Notes: generated by a model from the letters alone, not told the origin. A stretch of DNA of 6,889 bases from Actinomycetes bacterium (GCA_023336765.1 JAMBLL010000247.1:1-6889); one strand, 5' to 3'; counted from the first letter of the stretch, positions 1 to 6,457 are shown. Numbers and translations are program-made.

Positions 1-143
1 AAGGGGGACAGCAGAGGGACGGAGTCCCGATGCAGGGGGATAACGCGAGAGCCAACAGGTCTTGTGCCGCTTGGCGGATCCCCTAGCTCCTCGCAGGGCT
101 CGTCGCTTATCCCGCTTGAAAGGGGGATGCTTGGCCTCAACGG
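1..143. repeat. G-rich non-coding stretch with inverted symmetry, possible dispersed repeat (partial)
   Basis: This is the spacer downstream of rnc, cut by the window edge. It contains several runs of five G's (around 3-7, 35-39 and 122-126). It also has an imperfect inverted repeat: positions 37-53 (GGGATAACGCGAGAGCC) against 97-113 (GGCTCGTCGCTTATCCC), with 12 of 17 positions complementary without gaps and more if small gaps are allowed. A perfect 5-bp hairpin, GGGAC-GGA-GTCCC, lies at 16-28. The motif AAGGGGGA occurs at both 1-8 and 120-127, as if a unit of about 119 bases were starting again. I infer a structured or repeated intergenic element from this; copy number cannot be seen in one window. 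It could also act as an end-of-operon RNA structure after rnc, but there is no T-run typical of an intrinsic terminator. Confidence 0.4.
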
Positions 144-830
144 TCACTCGGCGATGCTCTCCAGCGCGTCTCTTGCTGCGTCGATCGCTGCTGACTTCTT
201 GGAGCCGCCGGTTCCGGTTCCGATCGTTTCACCTTCGACTGAGGCTGTTGCCATGAAGACGACGGCGTGGTCGGGGCCCGATTGTTCGTAGGAGAACGAA
301 ACGGCCCTTCGTGACTTGGCGAGGAGTTCCTGGAGGCGGGACCTCGGATCGGTTGTGGCTGGTGATGATGCTCTCAGATCGATGACAGTCCGCCATTCAT
401 CACGCACGAGGCGGGCAACCTCTGCCCAGCCCCCATCGATGTACACCGCACCGAGAATCGCCTCAACGACGTCCGAGACGATGGAGTCACGGTCACGCCC
501 ACCCGCACGGTCCTCCCCCCTCCCCAGTCTGATGTGATCGGGAATACCGAGGTCCCTCCCTACGGCCGCAAGCGAGCGTCGGTCAACCACAACGGCCCGC
601 AGTTTCGTCATCTCGCCCTCGGGGGCCTCGGGATACGAGTCAAAGATCGTGCTGGCGGTCACCAGACCAAGAACGGCATCCCCGAGAAATTCAAGCCGTT
701 CGTACGATGGAGCAGAGTTCTCAGCGGAGAACGAGGTGTGTGTGAGAGCTTCAAGAAGGAGGGACGGATCCGTGAACACATAGCCGAGGCGATCCTCCAG
801 GGACGCGAGGGTTTCAGGCTCGTCGCTCAT
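144..830 (-). CDS. rnc: Ribonuclease III
   Basis: RNase III is an endonuclease that cuts double-stranded RNA; it processes rRNA precursors and degrades structured mRNAs in the cytoplasm. The 228-residue length is normal for bacterial enzymes. The family signature ERLEFLGDAVL is at residues 44-54. The metal-binding acidic residues expected from the E. coli enzyme are present: E47 and D51 in the signature, and D120 and E123 in SDVVEAILG. A C-terminal double-stranded-RNA-binding domain covers about 161-228, starting at DPRSRLQELL and ending in the basic GSKKSAAIDAARDAL helix. The ATG overlaps the plsX stop by one base (TGATG), and GGAG at 836-839 lies 5 bases upstream, which supports this start. 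It is the last gene of the minus-strand cluster. Nothing is missing or broken. Confidence 0.97.
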   Translation of the reverse strand: MSDEPETLASLEDRLGYVFTDPSLLLEALTHTSFSAENSAPSYERLEFLGDAVLGLVTASTIFDSYPEAPEGEMTKLRAVVVDRRSLAAVGRDLGIPDHIRLGRGEDRAGGRDRDSIVSDVVEAILGAVYIDGGWAEVARLVRDEWRTVIDLRASSPATTDPRSRLQELLAKSRRAVSFSYEQSGPDHAVVFMATASVEGETIGTGTGGSKKSAAIDAARDALESIAE

Positions 831-1804
831 CAGCGCTCCGCGGCGATACCCGCGGTGATCGACTCGACCAGGCCGTTCTCGACACCCCTGGCGGCGATCT
901 TGATCGCGTTCTTGATCGCGATGCGTGACGAACTGCCGTGTGCGATAACAACCACACCCTTCGTACCGACCAGATGTGCCCCACCGACAGATTCCGATGA
1001 CAGACTCTCACGAAGAGACATCAACGCGGGCATCAGAGTCGCAACTGCATCCTGATACTCAGGGTCGGCCAGCGTCTCGAAGAGCAAGTTCTGAATCGCC
1101 TTTGCTGTGCCTTCACCTGTCTTGAGAAGGACATTGCCTGTGAACCCGTCGGTCACGAACACATCTGCCGCATCCTTGGCGATGTCCGTGCCTTCGACAT
1201 TTCCGACGAAGTTGATCCCCCTGCTCGCAGCCAACAGTTCGAATGCGGCCTTTTCGAGGTCACGCCCCTTGGAATCCTCCTCCCCGATGTTCAAGAGGCC
1301 GATGCGCGGCGATTCCTTCTGCTGATAGACCTTCGCCAGCGATGACCCCATCACCGCGAACTGCATGAGGTTCTCGGGTTTACAGTCGATGTTCGCACCC
1401 ACATCCAGCACGATGAGTCCAGTCGGGAACACCGAGGCGATACCCGGGCGCTTCACGCCTGCAATACGTCCGATCAGGAAGGCGGCACATGCCATGGCTG
1501 CACCGGTGGATCCCGCGGACACGACAGCATCAGCCTCACCGCTTGAAACCATCTTCGATGCCACCACGATGGAAGCATCACGCTTCTCACGGATCGCATG
1601 CGCAGGGTCGTCATCCATCGTGATGGTCTCAGAACAATGGTGTATAGACACTGAAACGCCCCTCCCTTCAACGAGAGGAGCGATCTGTGCCTCGTCGCCG
1701 ACCAGGACGACATCGACGCCATTTTCAGCAGCGATCAGAGCGCCTTCGACGATCTCACGGGGAGCGGTGTCACCCCCCATCGCGTCCACGGCGATCAATG
1801 GCAT
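830..1804 (-). CDS. plsX: Phosphate acyltransferase PlsX
   Basis: PlsX transfers a fatty acyl chain from acyl-ACP to phosphate, giving acyl-phosphate for the acyltransferase PlsY in phosphatidic acid synthesis; it is a peripheral membrane enzyme. Family motifs run through the 324 residues: DAMGGD (7-12), SAGSTGA (96-102), DVGAN (134-138), LLNIGEE (170-176), GNVEG (201-205) and VTDGFTGNV (217-225). The frame stays open to 1861, but the extra 19 residues are unlike the family and would overlap rpmF. The protein normally begins close to the DAMGGD motif, so I chose the ATG at 1804. No good ribosome binding site precedes it; the rpmF stop is only 5 bases upstream, so translation is probably coupled to rpmF. 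It directly abuts rnc with no fatty-acid synthesis genes between them. Confidence 0.96.
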   Translation of the reverse strand: MPLIAVDAMGGDTAPREIVEGALIAAENGVDVVLVGDEAQIAPLVEGRGVSVSIHHCSETITMDDDPAHAIREKRDASIVVASKMVSSGEADAVVSAGSTGAAMACAAFLIGRIAGVKRPGIASVFPTGLIVLDVGANIDCKPENLMQFAVMGSSLAKVYQQKESPRIGLLNIGEEDSKGRDLEKAAFELLAASRGINFVGNVEGTDIAKDAADVFVTDGFTGNVLLKTGEGTAKAIQNLLFETLADPEYQDAVATLMPALMSLRESLSSESVGGAHLVGTKGVVVIAHGSSSRIAIKNAIKIAARGVENGLVESITAGIAAER

Positions 1805-1809
1805 CGTGG

Positions 1810-1986
1810 CTACGACGCCTCGATGACTTCGCGGCCGTTGTACGTTCCGCAGTTCGTGCACGCCCTATGGGGTGCATGCGGAGCGTTGCACGTCGAGCAA
1901 CGAGCGATGGTCGGACGTGCGACCTTCCACTGAGCCTTGCGGCGTCGGGTGCGTGACCGCGACATCTTCTTTTTTGGCACTGCCAT
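1810..1986 (-). CDS. rpmF: 50S ribosomal protein L32, zinc-binding form
   Basis: L32 is a small protein of the large ribosomal subunit. The 58-residue product starts with the typical MAVPKKKMSRSRTRRRKAQW, a very basic tail that contacts rRNA, followed by a zinc ribbon with cysteines C30, C33, C43 and C46 (CxxC, nine residues, CxxC). All four cysteines are present, so this is the zinc-binding form. An in-frame TTG at 2007 would add seven residues, but it overlaps the upstream stop; AAAAGG at 1994-1999 sits 7 bases before the chosen ATG. It follows the YceD/DUF177 gene by 17 bases and precedes plsX by 5, the yceD-rpmF-plsX order conserved across many bacterial phyla. Confidence 0.97.
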   Translation of the reverse strand: MAVPKKKMSRSRTRRRKAQWKVARPTIARCSTCNAPHAPHRACTNCGTYNGREVIEAS

Positions 1987-1993
1987 GATGAAA

Positions 1994-1999
1994 CCTTTT
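1994..1999 (-). promoter_or_regulatory. Ribosome binding site deciding the rpmF start
   Basis: AAAAGG on the minus strand lies 7 bases before the ATG at 1986. It supports the conserved MAVPKKK start over the in-frame TTG at 2007. Confidence 0.6.
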
Positions 2000-2003
2000 C
2001 TGT

Positions 2004-2522
2004 TCAATCCCCGGGTTCGAGGAGATCCTGGTCGAGGAGGTCCTTGAGGGCGGCGAATGGCGAACGCGACTCGCCCCCATCTGTGTCGGGGTCTGTATTC
2101 AAGTCGTTTTCTGCACTAGTCACAACTCCTTGGCAGTCGTCTCCGCAATCCTGGGTTACAGGAACCGCCAGCAGCACCTCGTCAAGGAGCATCTGTTCCA
2201 CGTCGATGGTGTGCCCATCAAGGGCGTACGTCTCGTCGTCCTCGGTCGTGTCAAAGAGCGCACCGATGGTTGCTCTCCTGGGCGTCGTGAACGTATCGAG
2301 ACACCGGGAACAGGTATCGATTGTTGTGTACCGAACAGATCCGGTGACTGCTACCCCGCCCGATACCGGGTGGAGAACGAGATCTGCTTCCACCGGGATG
2401 TCTGGCGACATCCTGGACATATCCATCCCCCATTCAGCGCTCGCGTCGATGTTCACCGGGCGCGACAACGCGTCCCTGCCAAGCAGGTCAGCAACATTGA
2501 GCACGAAGGGACTGCGGATCAT
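2004..2522 (-). CDS. YceD/DUF177 family protein
   Basis: This is a DUF177 (YceD-like) protein of 172 residues. The family is encoded next to rpmF in most bacteria and has been linked to 23S rRNA accumulation or large-subunit assembly in plants and bacteria; the exact molecular role is uncertain. Visible hallmarks are the N-terminal MIRSPFVLNVADLL, the CxxC pair C71/C74 in TCSRCLDTF, the hydrophobic DVEQMLLDEVLLAVPV segment at 107-122, and a second cysteine pair C126/C130 in DCGDDCQG. Many actinobacterial relatives continue with a further GLCxxCG pair, which is absent here. The C-terminal FAALKDLLDQ (about 155-164) matches the family end. The frame is open to a GTG at 2549, but homologues usually start near the IRSPF motif, so I prefer the ATG at 2522. 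No ribosome binding site is visible for either start. Confidence 0.88.
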   Translation of the reverse strand: MIRSPFVLNVADLLGRDALSRPVNIDASAEWGMDMSRMSPDIPVEADLVLHPVSGGVAVTGSVRYTTIDTCSRCLDTFTTPRRATIGALFDTTEDDETYALDGHTIDVEQMLLDEVLLAVPVTQDCGDDCQGVVTSAENDLNTDPDTDGGESRSPFAALKDLLDQDLLEPGD

Positions 2523-2528
2523 GGCATG

Positions 2529-2534
2529 AGAGTA
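2529..2534 (-). promoter_or_regulatory. Possible -10 element for a leaderless yceD transcript
   Basis: TACTCT, matching TAnnnT, lies 6 bases before the yceD ATG at 2522, and that start has no ribosome binding site. A transcript starting at the ATG would be leaderless and would give yceD-rpmF-plsX-rnc its own promoter. There is no convincing -35 box, and a match this short arises by chance fairly often. Confidence 0.22.
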
Positions 2535-2560
2535 CCGCTGTAGCAACACGAATCGTGCGG

Positions 2561-3115
2561 TTACTCGAGGATCGGAGGTGCCTCGGTGGGCGGCAGAGCC
2601 TTATGGAGTTCAGCACGCGCCTCGGTGACGTACCGATAGAGTTCGCCGAGCACGGTTTCCGCCTCCACAAGGTGGCGCTCTGCGTAATCCTCGGCTTCGA
2701 GGCGGATACGGCGTGCCTCGTTCTCTGCGTGGCGCACGAGCGTGTTCGCCTCTTCAACGGCCTCCTGCACAACGTAGTTCTGGGACACGAGCCTGGCAGA
2801 CTCCTCCTGGGCCTCGGCAATGAGTCGTGCCGAATCGTCCTGTGCCTTCACGATGACATCTCTAGCCTTCTCGTTGGTCCTCGAGATGTAGGACTCGCGC
2901 TCGCGGACCATCCATCGAGCTGCCCGAATCTCCTCAGGTAGCTCCTCAGCTGCCATGTGGAGCTGATCGAGGAACTCATCCTGGTTGACCATGACATTGT
3001 TCGACAGTGGGACTGCTCTGGCCTGTTCGATCTCCGTGATCAGGTCTTCGAGAAGATCAGCGAGACGGCCGGGGACGGGAGGCGATTTGGGTGCCTCATC
3101 TGGGCGATCGATCAT
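2561..3115 (-). CDS. sepIVA: SepIVA-like coiled-coil septation protein
   Basis: This 184-residue protein is mostly charged helix from about residue 46 to 172, with no signal peptide or membrane segment. The segment SNNVMVNQDEFLDQL (38-52) followed by ELPEEIRAARWMVRERESYI (58-77) resembles the start of mycobacterial SepIVA (Rv2927c/MSMEG_2416), a DivIVA-like protein needed for septation. In mycobacteria that gene also neighbours a DUF177 gene and rnc, so the synteny agrees. An 11-residue unit is repeated in tandem (AQDDSARLIAE at 91-101, AQEESARLVSQ at 102-112), as in hendecad coiled coils. The first 37 residues and last 12 are proline-rich and probably flexible. Its ATG overlaps the coaD stop by four bases (ATGA), and a strong AAAGGAG lies 8 bases upstream. 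Automatic annotation may call it ATP synthase subunit B-like, probably only because of coiled-coil similarity. The septation role is inferred from similarity and context. Confidence 0.8.
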   Translation of the reverse strand: MIDRPDEAPKSPPVPGRLADLLEDLITEIEQARAVPLSNNVMVNQDEFLDQLHMAAEELPEEIRAARWMVRERESYISRTNEKARDVIVKAQDDSARLIAEAQEESARLVSQNYVVQEAVEEANTLVRHAENEARRIRLEAEDYAERHLVEAETVLGELYRYVTEARAELHKALPPTEAPPILE

Positions 3116-3588
3116 ACGAGACGCTCCTTTAGCGCTGCTGCAACGGGTTCTGGGACGAGGGCATCGACGGAGCCGCCGAGCCTCGCAACTTCCTTGACAA
3201 GTGATGATGAGAGGTATGCGTATTCAGGCTTGGTGGCGACGAACAGAGAGACAACATCACCAGAGAGGTGTCTGTTCATCTGGGACATCTGGATCTCGAA
3301 CTCGAAATCGGTGACAGCGCGCAGACCCTTGACCATCGTCGTGGCCCCGACCTCGCGGGCGAAGTCCACGAGCAGGCCCTGAAAGGACGCGACACGCACA
3401 TTGTCCCAGCCCCTCGTGCACTCCTCCAGGAGGGCGATCCGCTCATCCGCGGTGAACAAAGGGGATTTCGACGGGTTGTGAACAACAGAAACGATCACTT
3501 CGTCAAAGAGAGCCGCGCACCGTTCTACGACGTCAAGGTGACCCTTGGTCGGTGGGTCGAAACTTCCTGGAACGAGCGCGGTTATCAC
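3112..3588 (-). CDS. coaD: Phosphopantetheine adenylyltransferase
   Basis: CoaD joins ATP and 4'-phosphopantetheine to form dephospho-CoA, the penultimate step of coenzyme A synthesis, in the cytoplasm. The 158-residue length is typical. The nucleotidyltransferase motif is PGSFDPPTKGH at 7-17, with TxGH at 14-17; PT replaces the commoner VT or IT. Further family motifs are K41 in NPSKSPLF, the VKGLRAVTDFEFE block (86-98) with R90, and SSSLVKEVARLGG (127-139), the ATP-binding SSSxxK. The start is GTG; it overlaps the rsmD stop by four bases (GTGA), and GGAGAGG at 3597-3603 lies 8 bases upstream. The rsmD-coaD pair is widely conserved. Confidence 0.97.
   Translation of the reverse strand: MITALVPGSFDPPTKGHLDVVERCAALFDEVIVSVVHNPSKSPLFTADERIALLEECTRGWDNVRVASFQGLLVDFAREVGATTMVKGLRAVTDFEFEIQMSQMNRHLSGDVVSLFVATKPEYAYLSSSLVKEVARLGGSVDALVPEPVAAALKERLV
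3124..3130 (-). promoter_or_regulatory. Strong ribosome binding site of the sepIVA-like gene
   Basis: AAAGGAG on the minus strand, 8 bases before the ATG at 3115, lies inside the end of coaD. It is the longest anti-16S match in the cluster, suggesting this gene is initiated efficiently on its own and not only by coupling. Confidence 0.65.
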
Positions 3589-4121
3589 GATTGCAGCCTC
3601 TCCAATATCATCACTACAGCATCACCGTAACGCCGTTCGTCCGTACAAGTGAGGCTTTCGGGAATCTCCGTATTGCTCTGAGCCTGCCGGTGCATCACGA
3701 TGATGCCGCTGGGTGCGAGAACTTCGTCCATGGACATAAGCGTATCGGTAACAGAATCGTCGCTGTCTGCGTACGGTGGATCGACGAAGACAACATCGAA
3801 CAAACCACTGACGGCTGCGATCGCTCCAGGCAACGATCCGCGTATGACCGTTCCACCAAGTCCGACATTCTCGATGTTGTGCTCGATCGTTCGCGACGCC
3901 TCACGGCCGTGCTCCACGAACACCGCGCTCGCAGCGCCCCTGCTCAATGCCTCAAGACCAAGCGACCCGGAACCCGCATACAGGTCAAGTACACGCGCTC
4001 CATCGAACCTGCCAGCAAGGATCGAGAACACAGACTCCCTGGCACGACCTGTCATCGGACGTGTGCCGGAACCGGGAACCGATAGCTTCCTGCCCTTGGC
4101 GATACCTGCGATGATCTGCAT
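3585..4121 (-). CDS. rsmD: 16S rRNA (guanine966-N2)-methyltransferase RsmD
   Basis: RsmD methylates N2 of G966 of 16S rRNA using S-adenosylmethionine during small-subunit assembly. The 178-residue protein has the family N-terminus MQIIAGIAKGRKL and the TRPMTGRARESVFSIL segment (20-35). The SAM-binding motif VLDLYAGSGSLGLEALSRGA is at 44-63, the acidic end of the next strand is E70 in VFVEHG, and the catalytic DPPY is at 114-117. An ATG at 4142 would add seven residues inside recG. I chose the ATG at 4121 because GAGG (4130-4133) lies 8 bases before it and homologues start at this point. The recG stop is two bases upstream, and the stop overlaps the coaD start. Confidence 0.95.
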   Translation of the reverse strand: MQIIAGIAKGRKLSVPGSGTRPMTGRARESVFSILAGRFDGARVLDLYAGSGSLGLEALSRGAASAVFVEHGREASRTIEHNIENVGLGGTVIRGSLPGAIAAVSGLFDVVFVDPPYADSDDSVTDTLMSMDEVLAPSGIIVMHRQAQSNTEIPESLTCTDERRYGDAVVMILERLQS

Positions 4122-4123
4122 GC

Positions 4124-6349
4124 TCAAGACCTCGACAGCCATTCCGTGTCGCGACCGATGAACACCTCGACCTCGGCCATCACGTCCCGGACGAACTCAC
4201 TGTTCCTGTCGATGTCCACTGCCCGGGTTGCCACTGACCTTGCAGCCTCGAGCAGATCCCGGTCTCTCAGGATGTCTCCGAGCCTCAGGTCGGCAGCACC
4301 GGACTGGGATCCGGCGAACACTGTGCCCTGGCCCCGGATTTCGAGATCGGCGTTGGCAAGTTCGAAGCCATCGTTGGACGCGATCATCGCGTCGATTCGT
4401 CGTCGACCGTCTTCACCTGGATCGTCAGACACGAGGAGACACGTTGCCTGGTCGTCGCCTCGGCCGACACGACCGCGCAACTGGTGCAATTGGCTCAAGC
4501 CGAACCGGTCTGCGTCGCGAACGACCATCAAGGTCGCGTTCGCGATGTCGATACCCACCTCGATCACGGTGGTGGATACGAGCACATCGATGTCACCGTT
4601 GGCGAGTCTCTCCATGACGTCTGCCTTCGCCTGGGATCGCATCTTCCCATGGAGGAGGCCGACGGTGACGTCGGGGAGTGCCGCTTCAATGCGACGGAAC
4701 TCCGATTCTGCCGAACGAGCTTCGATCTTGTCTGAGTCCTCGACAAGAGGACATACGACGAACACCTGGTTCCCCCGTTTCACAGCCTCCGCTATGGCTT
4801 CGTCGATCGGACCATCCGTACCGGAAACCTCCGATGTTGCAACTGGCTGACGGCCCGTAGGCATCTCCGTTATCACCGAGACGTCGAGGTCGCCGTAGAG
4901 CGTCATCGCAAGCGTGCGCGGGATCGGTGTTGCGGTCATCAAAAGGAGGTCAGGAACTGCCTCGTCGGGTGCCGCGTCTCTGAGTATCACCCGCTGTTCC
5001 ACGCCGAACCGGTGTTGTTCGTCCACAACCGTCATCCCCAGGGATGCGAACTTCACATCGGACTGGATCAAGGCGTGAGTCCCAAAGGCGATGTCGATCG
5101 TGCCATCGGAGAGCCACTCAAGACCCTGGGACCGGCTCACATCTCCATGTACGAAATTGACGGTGATCCGTCCGGACGTGAACAGGCCGATTCGGATCGG
5201 CCTTTCAGAATCTTGCTCCTCACCGAACAACGATCCAGTGCCAGACGCACCAACATCGACCTGGGCAGGCGCCATCCCAGCTCGAATCAGGGCATCCGCG
5301 GTACCGAGGTAGTGCTGGGTTGCCAGCACCTCTGTGGGTGCCATCACCGTTCCCTGATGACCGCTCTCCACCGACGAGAGCAGTGCAGCGATGACAACAA
5401 CCGTCTTACCGGATCCAACTTCGCCCTGGAGGAGTCGATGCATCGGCTGCACGTTTCGCATGTCCTTGACAATGTCATCGAGCGCGCGCATCTGGCTGCC
5501 CTCAGGCGGTTCCTCCCCACTGCCTTCGGGTAGCTGACCCGTCAACTCGAACGGGAATGACTCGAGGAACCGATCGCGCATCGTTCCCGGTACATCGTTG
5601 GTGATACCCACCCTGGACTCGTACTCGTCGTATGAGTGCACCCGGAATGCCATCTGTATGCGGAGGAACTCGTCGAAGATGAGCCGCCTTCTCGCCGCTG
5701 CAACAACATCCTGGGTATCAGGCAGATGAATGTCGTGGACGGCCGTGTTCGTGCTCACGAGGCCGCGCTGCGTGCGCACCTCGTCGGGAACGATGTCGAC
5801 AATGGGCAGCGATCTCTTCACCGCGTTGTCGACTGACGCCCGTGACTGATACGCACTCAATCCACCGAGTCCACCATATATCGGCAGGATCCTCCCCGTC
5901 AGCGTCGCCCCACCACCTGAAAGCCTGTCGACATCGGGGCTCTTCATCTGCAGCGAGTTCTTGAAGGTCTCGAGTTTCCCGCTCAGAGCCACTTCTTCAC
6001 CCTCTGTGAGGCGGATCCATGGATTGAACCACACGACTCGAACAGACCTCGTCCCATCGAATATCTGTGCTTCCACCATCGTCCGCTTCCGCGAGATCCT
6101 TCTCTTGGAGAACTTGGTAACTGTGCCACCAATCGTGACCTCCTCGCCGATGGGTGCTGCCCCGATATCGAAGATCTGGCTCCGGTCGAGGTAGCGCCGC
6201 GGAACTGTCAGCAGAAGATCGGCGACAGATTCGATTCCCTGTGTGCGCAGTTTCCTGACTGCGACCTTGCCGATCCCCTTGACGTTGCCGACAGGGACCT
6301 CAGCGAAATAGGCCAATGTACGGCGAGTCGGTGTTTCAGAGACATCCAT
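4124..6349 (-). CDS. recG: ATP-dependent DNA helicase RecG
   Basis: RecG is a superfamily 2 double-stranded DNA translocase that remodels stalled replication forks and branch-migrates Holliday junctions. In 741-residue numbering, an N-terminal region with a helix-hairpin-helix-like VGNVKGIGKVAVRKL (20-34) leads into the OB-fold wedge domain (about 65-140). The helicase core follows: Walker A GEVGSGKT (309-316), DEQH box (443-446), TATPIPRT (472-479), STTVIEVGID (592-601), motif VI QLRGRVGRG (623-631), and the TRG-like DLEIRGQGTVFAGSQSG (668-684). The protein is longer than E. coli RecG (693 residues, as I recall), mainly because about 30 extra residues lie between motif Ia (PTE at 338-340) and the DEQH box. 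The frame begins GTG-ATG; I prefer the ATG at 6349 because a -10-like TAGATT lies 7 bases upstream and no ribosome binding site is present. It is probably the first gene of the minus-strand operon. Confidence 0.96.
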   Translation of the reverse strand: MDVSETPTRRTLAYFAEVPVGNVKGIGKVAVRKLRTQGIESVADLLLTVPRRYLDRSQIFDIGAAPIGEEVTIGGTVTKFSKRRISRKRTMVEAQIFDGTRSVRVVWFNPWIRLTEGEEVALSGKLETFKNSLQMKSPDVDRLSGGGATLTGRILPIYGGLGGLSAYQSRASVDNAVKRSLPIVDIVPDEVRTQRGLVSTNTAVHDIHLPDTQDVVAAARRRLIFDEFLRIQMAFRVHSYDEYESRVGITNDVPGTMRDRFLESFPFELTGQLPEGSGEEPPEGSQMRALDDIVKDMRNVQPMHRLLQGEVGSGKTVVVIAALLSSVESGHQGTVMAPTEVLATQHYLGTADALIRAGMAPAQVDVGASGTGSLFGEEQDSERPIRIGLFTSGRITVNFVHGDVSRSQGLEWLSDGTIDIAFGTHALIQSDVKFASLGMTVVDEQHRFGVEQRVILRDAAPDEAVPDLLLMTATPIPRTLAMTLYGDLDVSVITEMPTGRQPVATSEVSGTDGPIDEAIAEAVKRGNQVFVVCPLVEDSDKIEARSAESEFRRIEAALPDVTVGLLHGKMRSQAKADVMERLANGDIDVLVSTTVIEVGIDIANATLMVVRDADRFGLSQLHQLRGRVGRGDDQATCLLVSDDPGEDGRRRIDAMIASNDGFELANADLEIRGQGTVFAGSQSGAADLRLGDILRDRDLLEAARSVATRAVDIDRNSEFVRDVMAEVEVFIGRDTEWLSRS
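4130..4133 (-). promoter_or_regulatory. Ribosome binding site deciding the rsmD start
   Basis: GAGG on the minus strand, 8 bases before the ATG at 4121 and within the last codons of recG. It favours this start over the in-frame ATG at 4142. Confidence 0.5.
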
Positions 6350-6356
6350 CACGACA

Positions 6357-6362
6357 AATCTA
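6357..6362 (-). promoter_or_regulatory. Candidate -10 element of the recG operon promoter (leaderless)
   Basis: TAGATT, matching the actinobacterial TAnnnT consensus, ends 7 bases before the recG ATG at 6349, so a transcript would start at or next to the start codon. No Shine-Dalgarno sequence precedes recG, which fits a leaderless mRNA. At the -35 distance only a poor match (GGCACA, 17 bases upstream) is seen. This is the obvious position for the promoter of the eight-gene unit, since rpmB diverges just beyond it. Confidence 0.42.
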
Positions 6363-6410
6363 GGTCAGGACGCATGTACTGTGCCACCTCTTTGTCTGCC
6401 AGGCCAGGAG

Positions 6411-6438
6411 TCGACTACAAGATTGTCGCTGGTATCCT
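6411..6438 (+). promoter_or_regulatory. Candidate rpmB promoter
   Basis: TCGACT (6411-6416, four of six matches to TTGACA) and TATCCT (6433-6438, TAnnnT) are separated by 16 bases. Transcription would start near 6445, leaving a leader of about 25 bases that still contains the rpmB ribosome binding site. This is a plain sigma-70-type reading; I see no clear Zur-like palindrome in the gap. Confidence 0.35.
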
Positions 6439-6451
6439 GCCACCGCACCTC

Positions 6452-6457
6452 AGGAGG
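6452..6457 (+). promoter_or_regulatory. Ribosome binding site of rpmB
   Basis: AGGAGG is a full-strength Shine-Dalgarno sequence, but it lies 11 bases before the ATG at 6469, a little further than usual. No other start codon in this frame fits the protein family. Confidence 0.65.

Noticed and set aside
111..126. An intrinsic terminator after rnc
   Set aside because: A small hairpin can be drawn from CCCGCTTGAAAGGGGG, but it is short, imperfect and not followed by a T-run on the minus strand.
1..130. A structured RNA gene such as an SRP RNA or tRNA in the left spacer
   Set aside because: A short stretch (CTGTTGGCTCTCGCG on the minus strand) looks like 4.5S RNA, but the conserved GGTCAGG...GGAAGG...AGCAGCC core is absent, and no cloverleaf can be drawn.
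1..147. A minus-strand frame starting with GTG at 147, overlapping the rnc stop (GTGA) and open for 49 codons to the window edge
   Set aside because: The overlap resembles real gene junctions here, but the product is arginine- and proline-rich with no recognisable family, G+C at third codon positions is only about 59%, and plus-strand frames over the same repeat-like stretch are also open.
534..1055. A 173-codon plus-strand open frame opposite rnc and plsX
   Set aside because: It crosses the rnc-plsX junction in antisense, and both minus-strand genes have intact family motifs.
1805..1861. A longer PlsX starting at 1861
   Set aside because: The extra 19 residues would lie mostly within the end of rpmF and do not resemble PlsX, which normally starts just before the DAMGGD motif.
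4146..4850. A 234-codon plus-strand open frame opposite recG
   Set aside because: It is antisense to the conserved helicase motifs V and VI and the TRG region, is serine- and arginine-rich as expected of an antisense shadow, and has no family resemblance.
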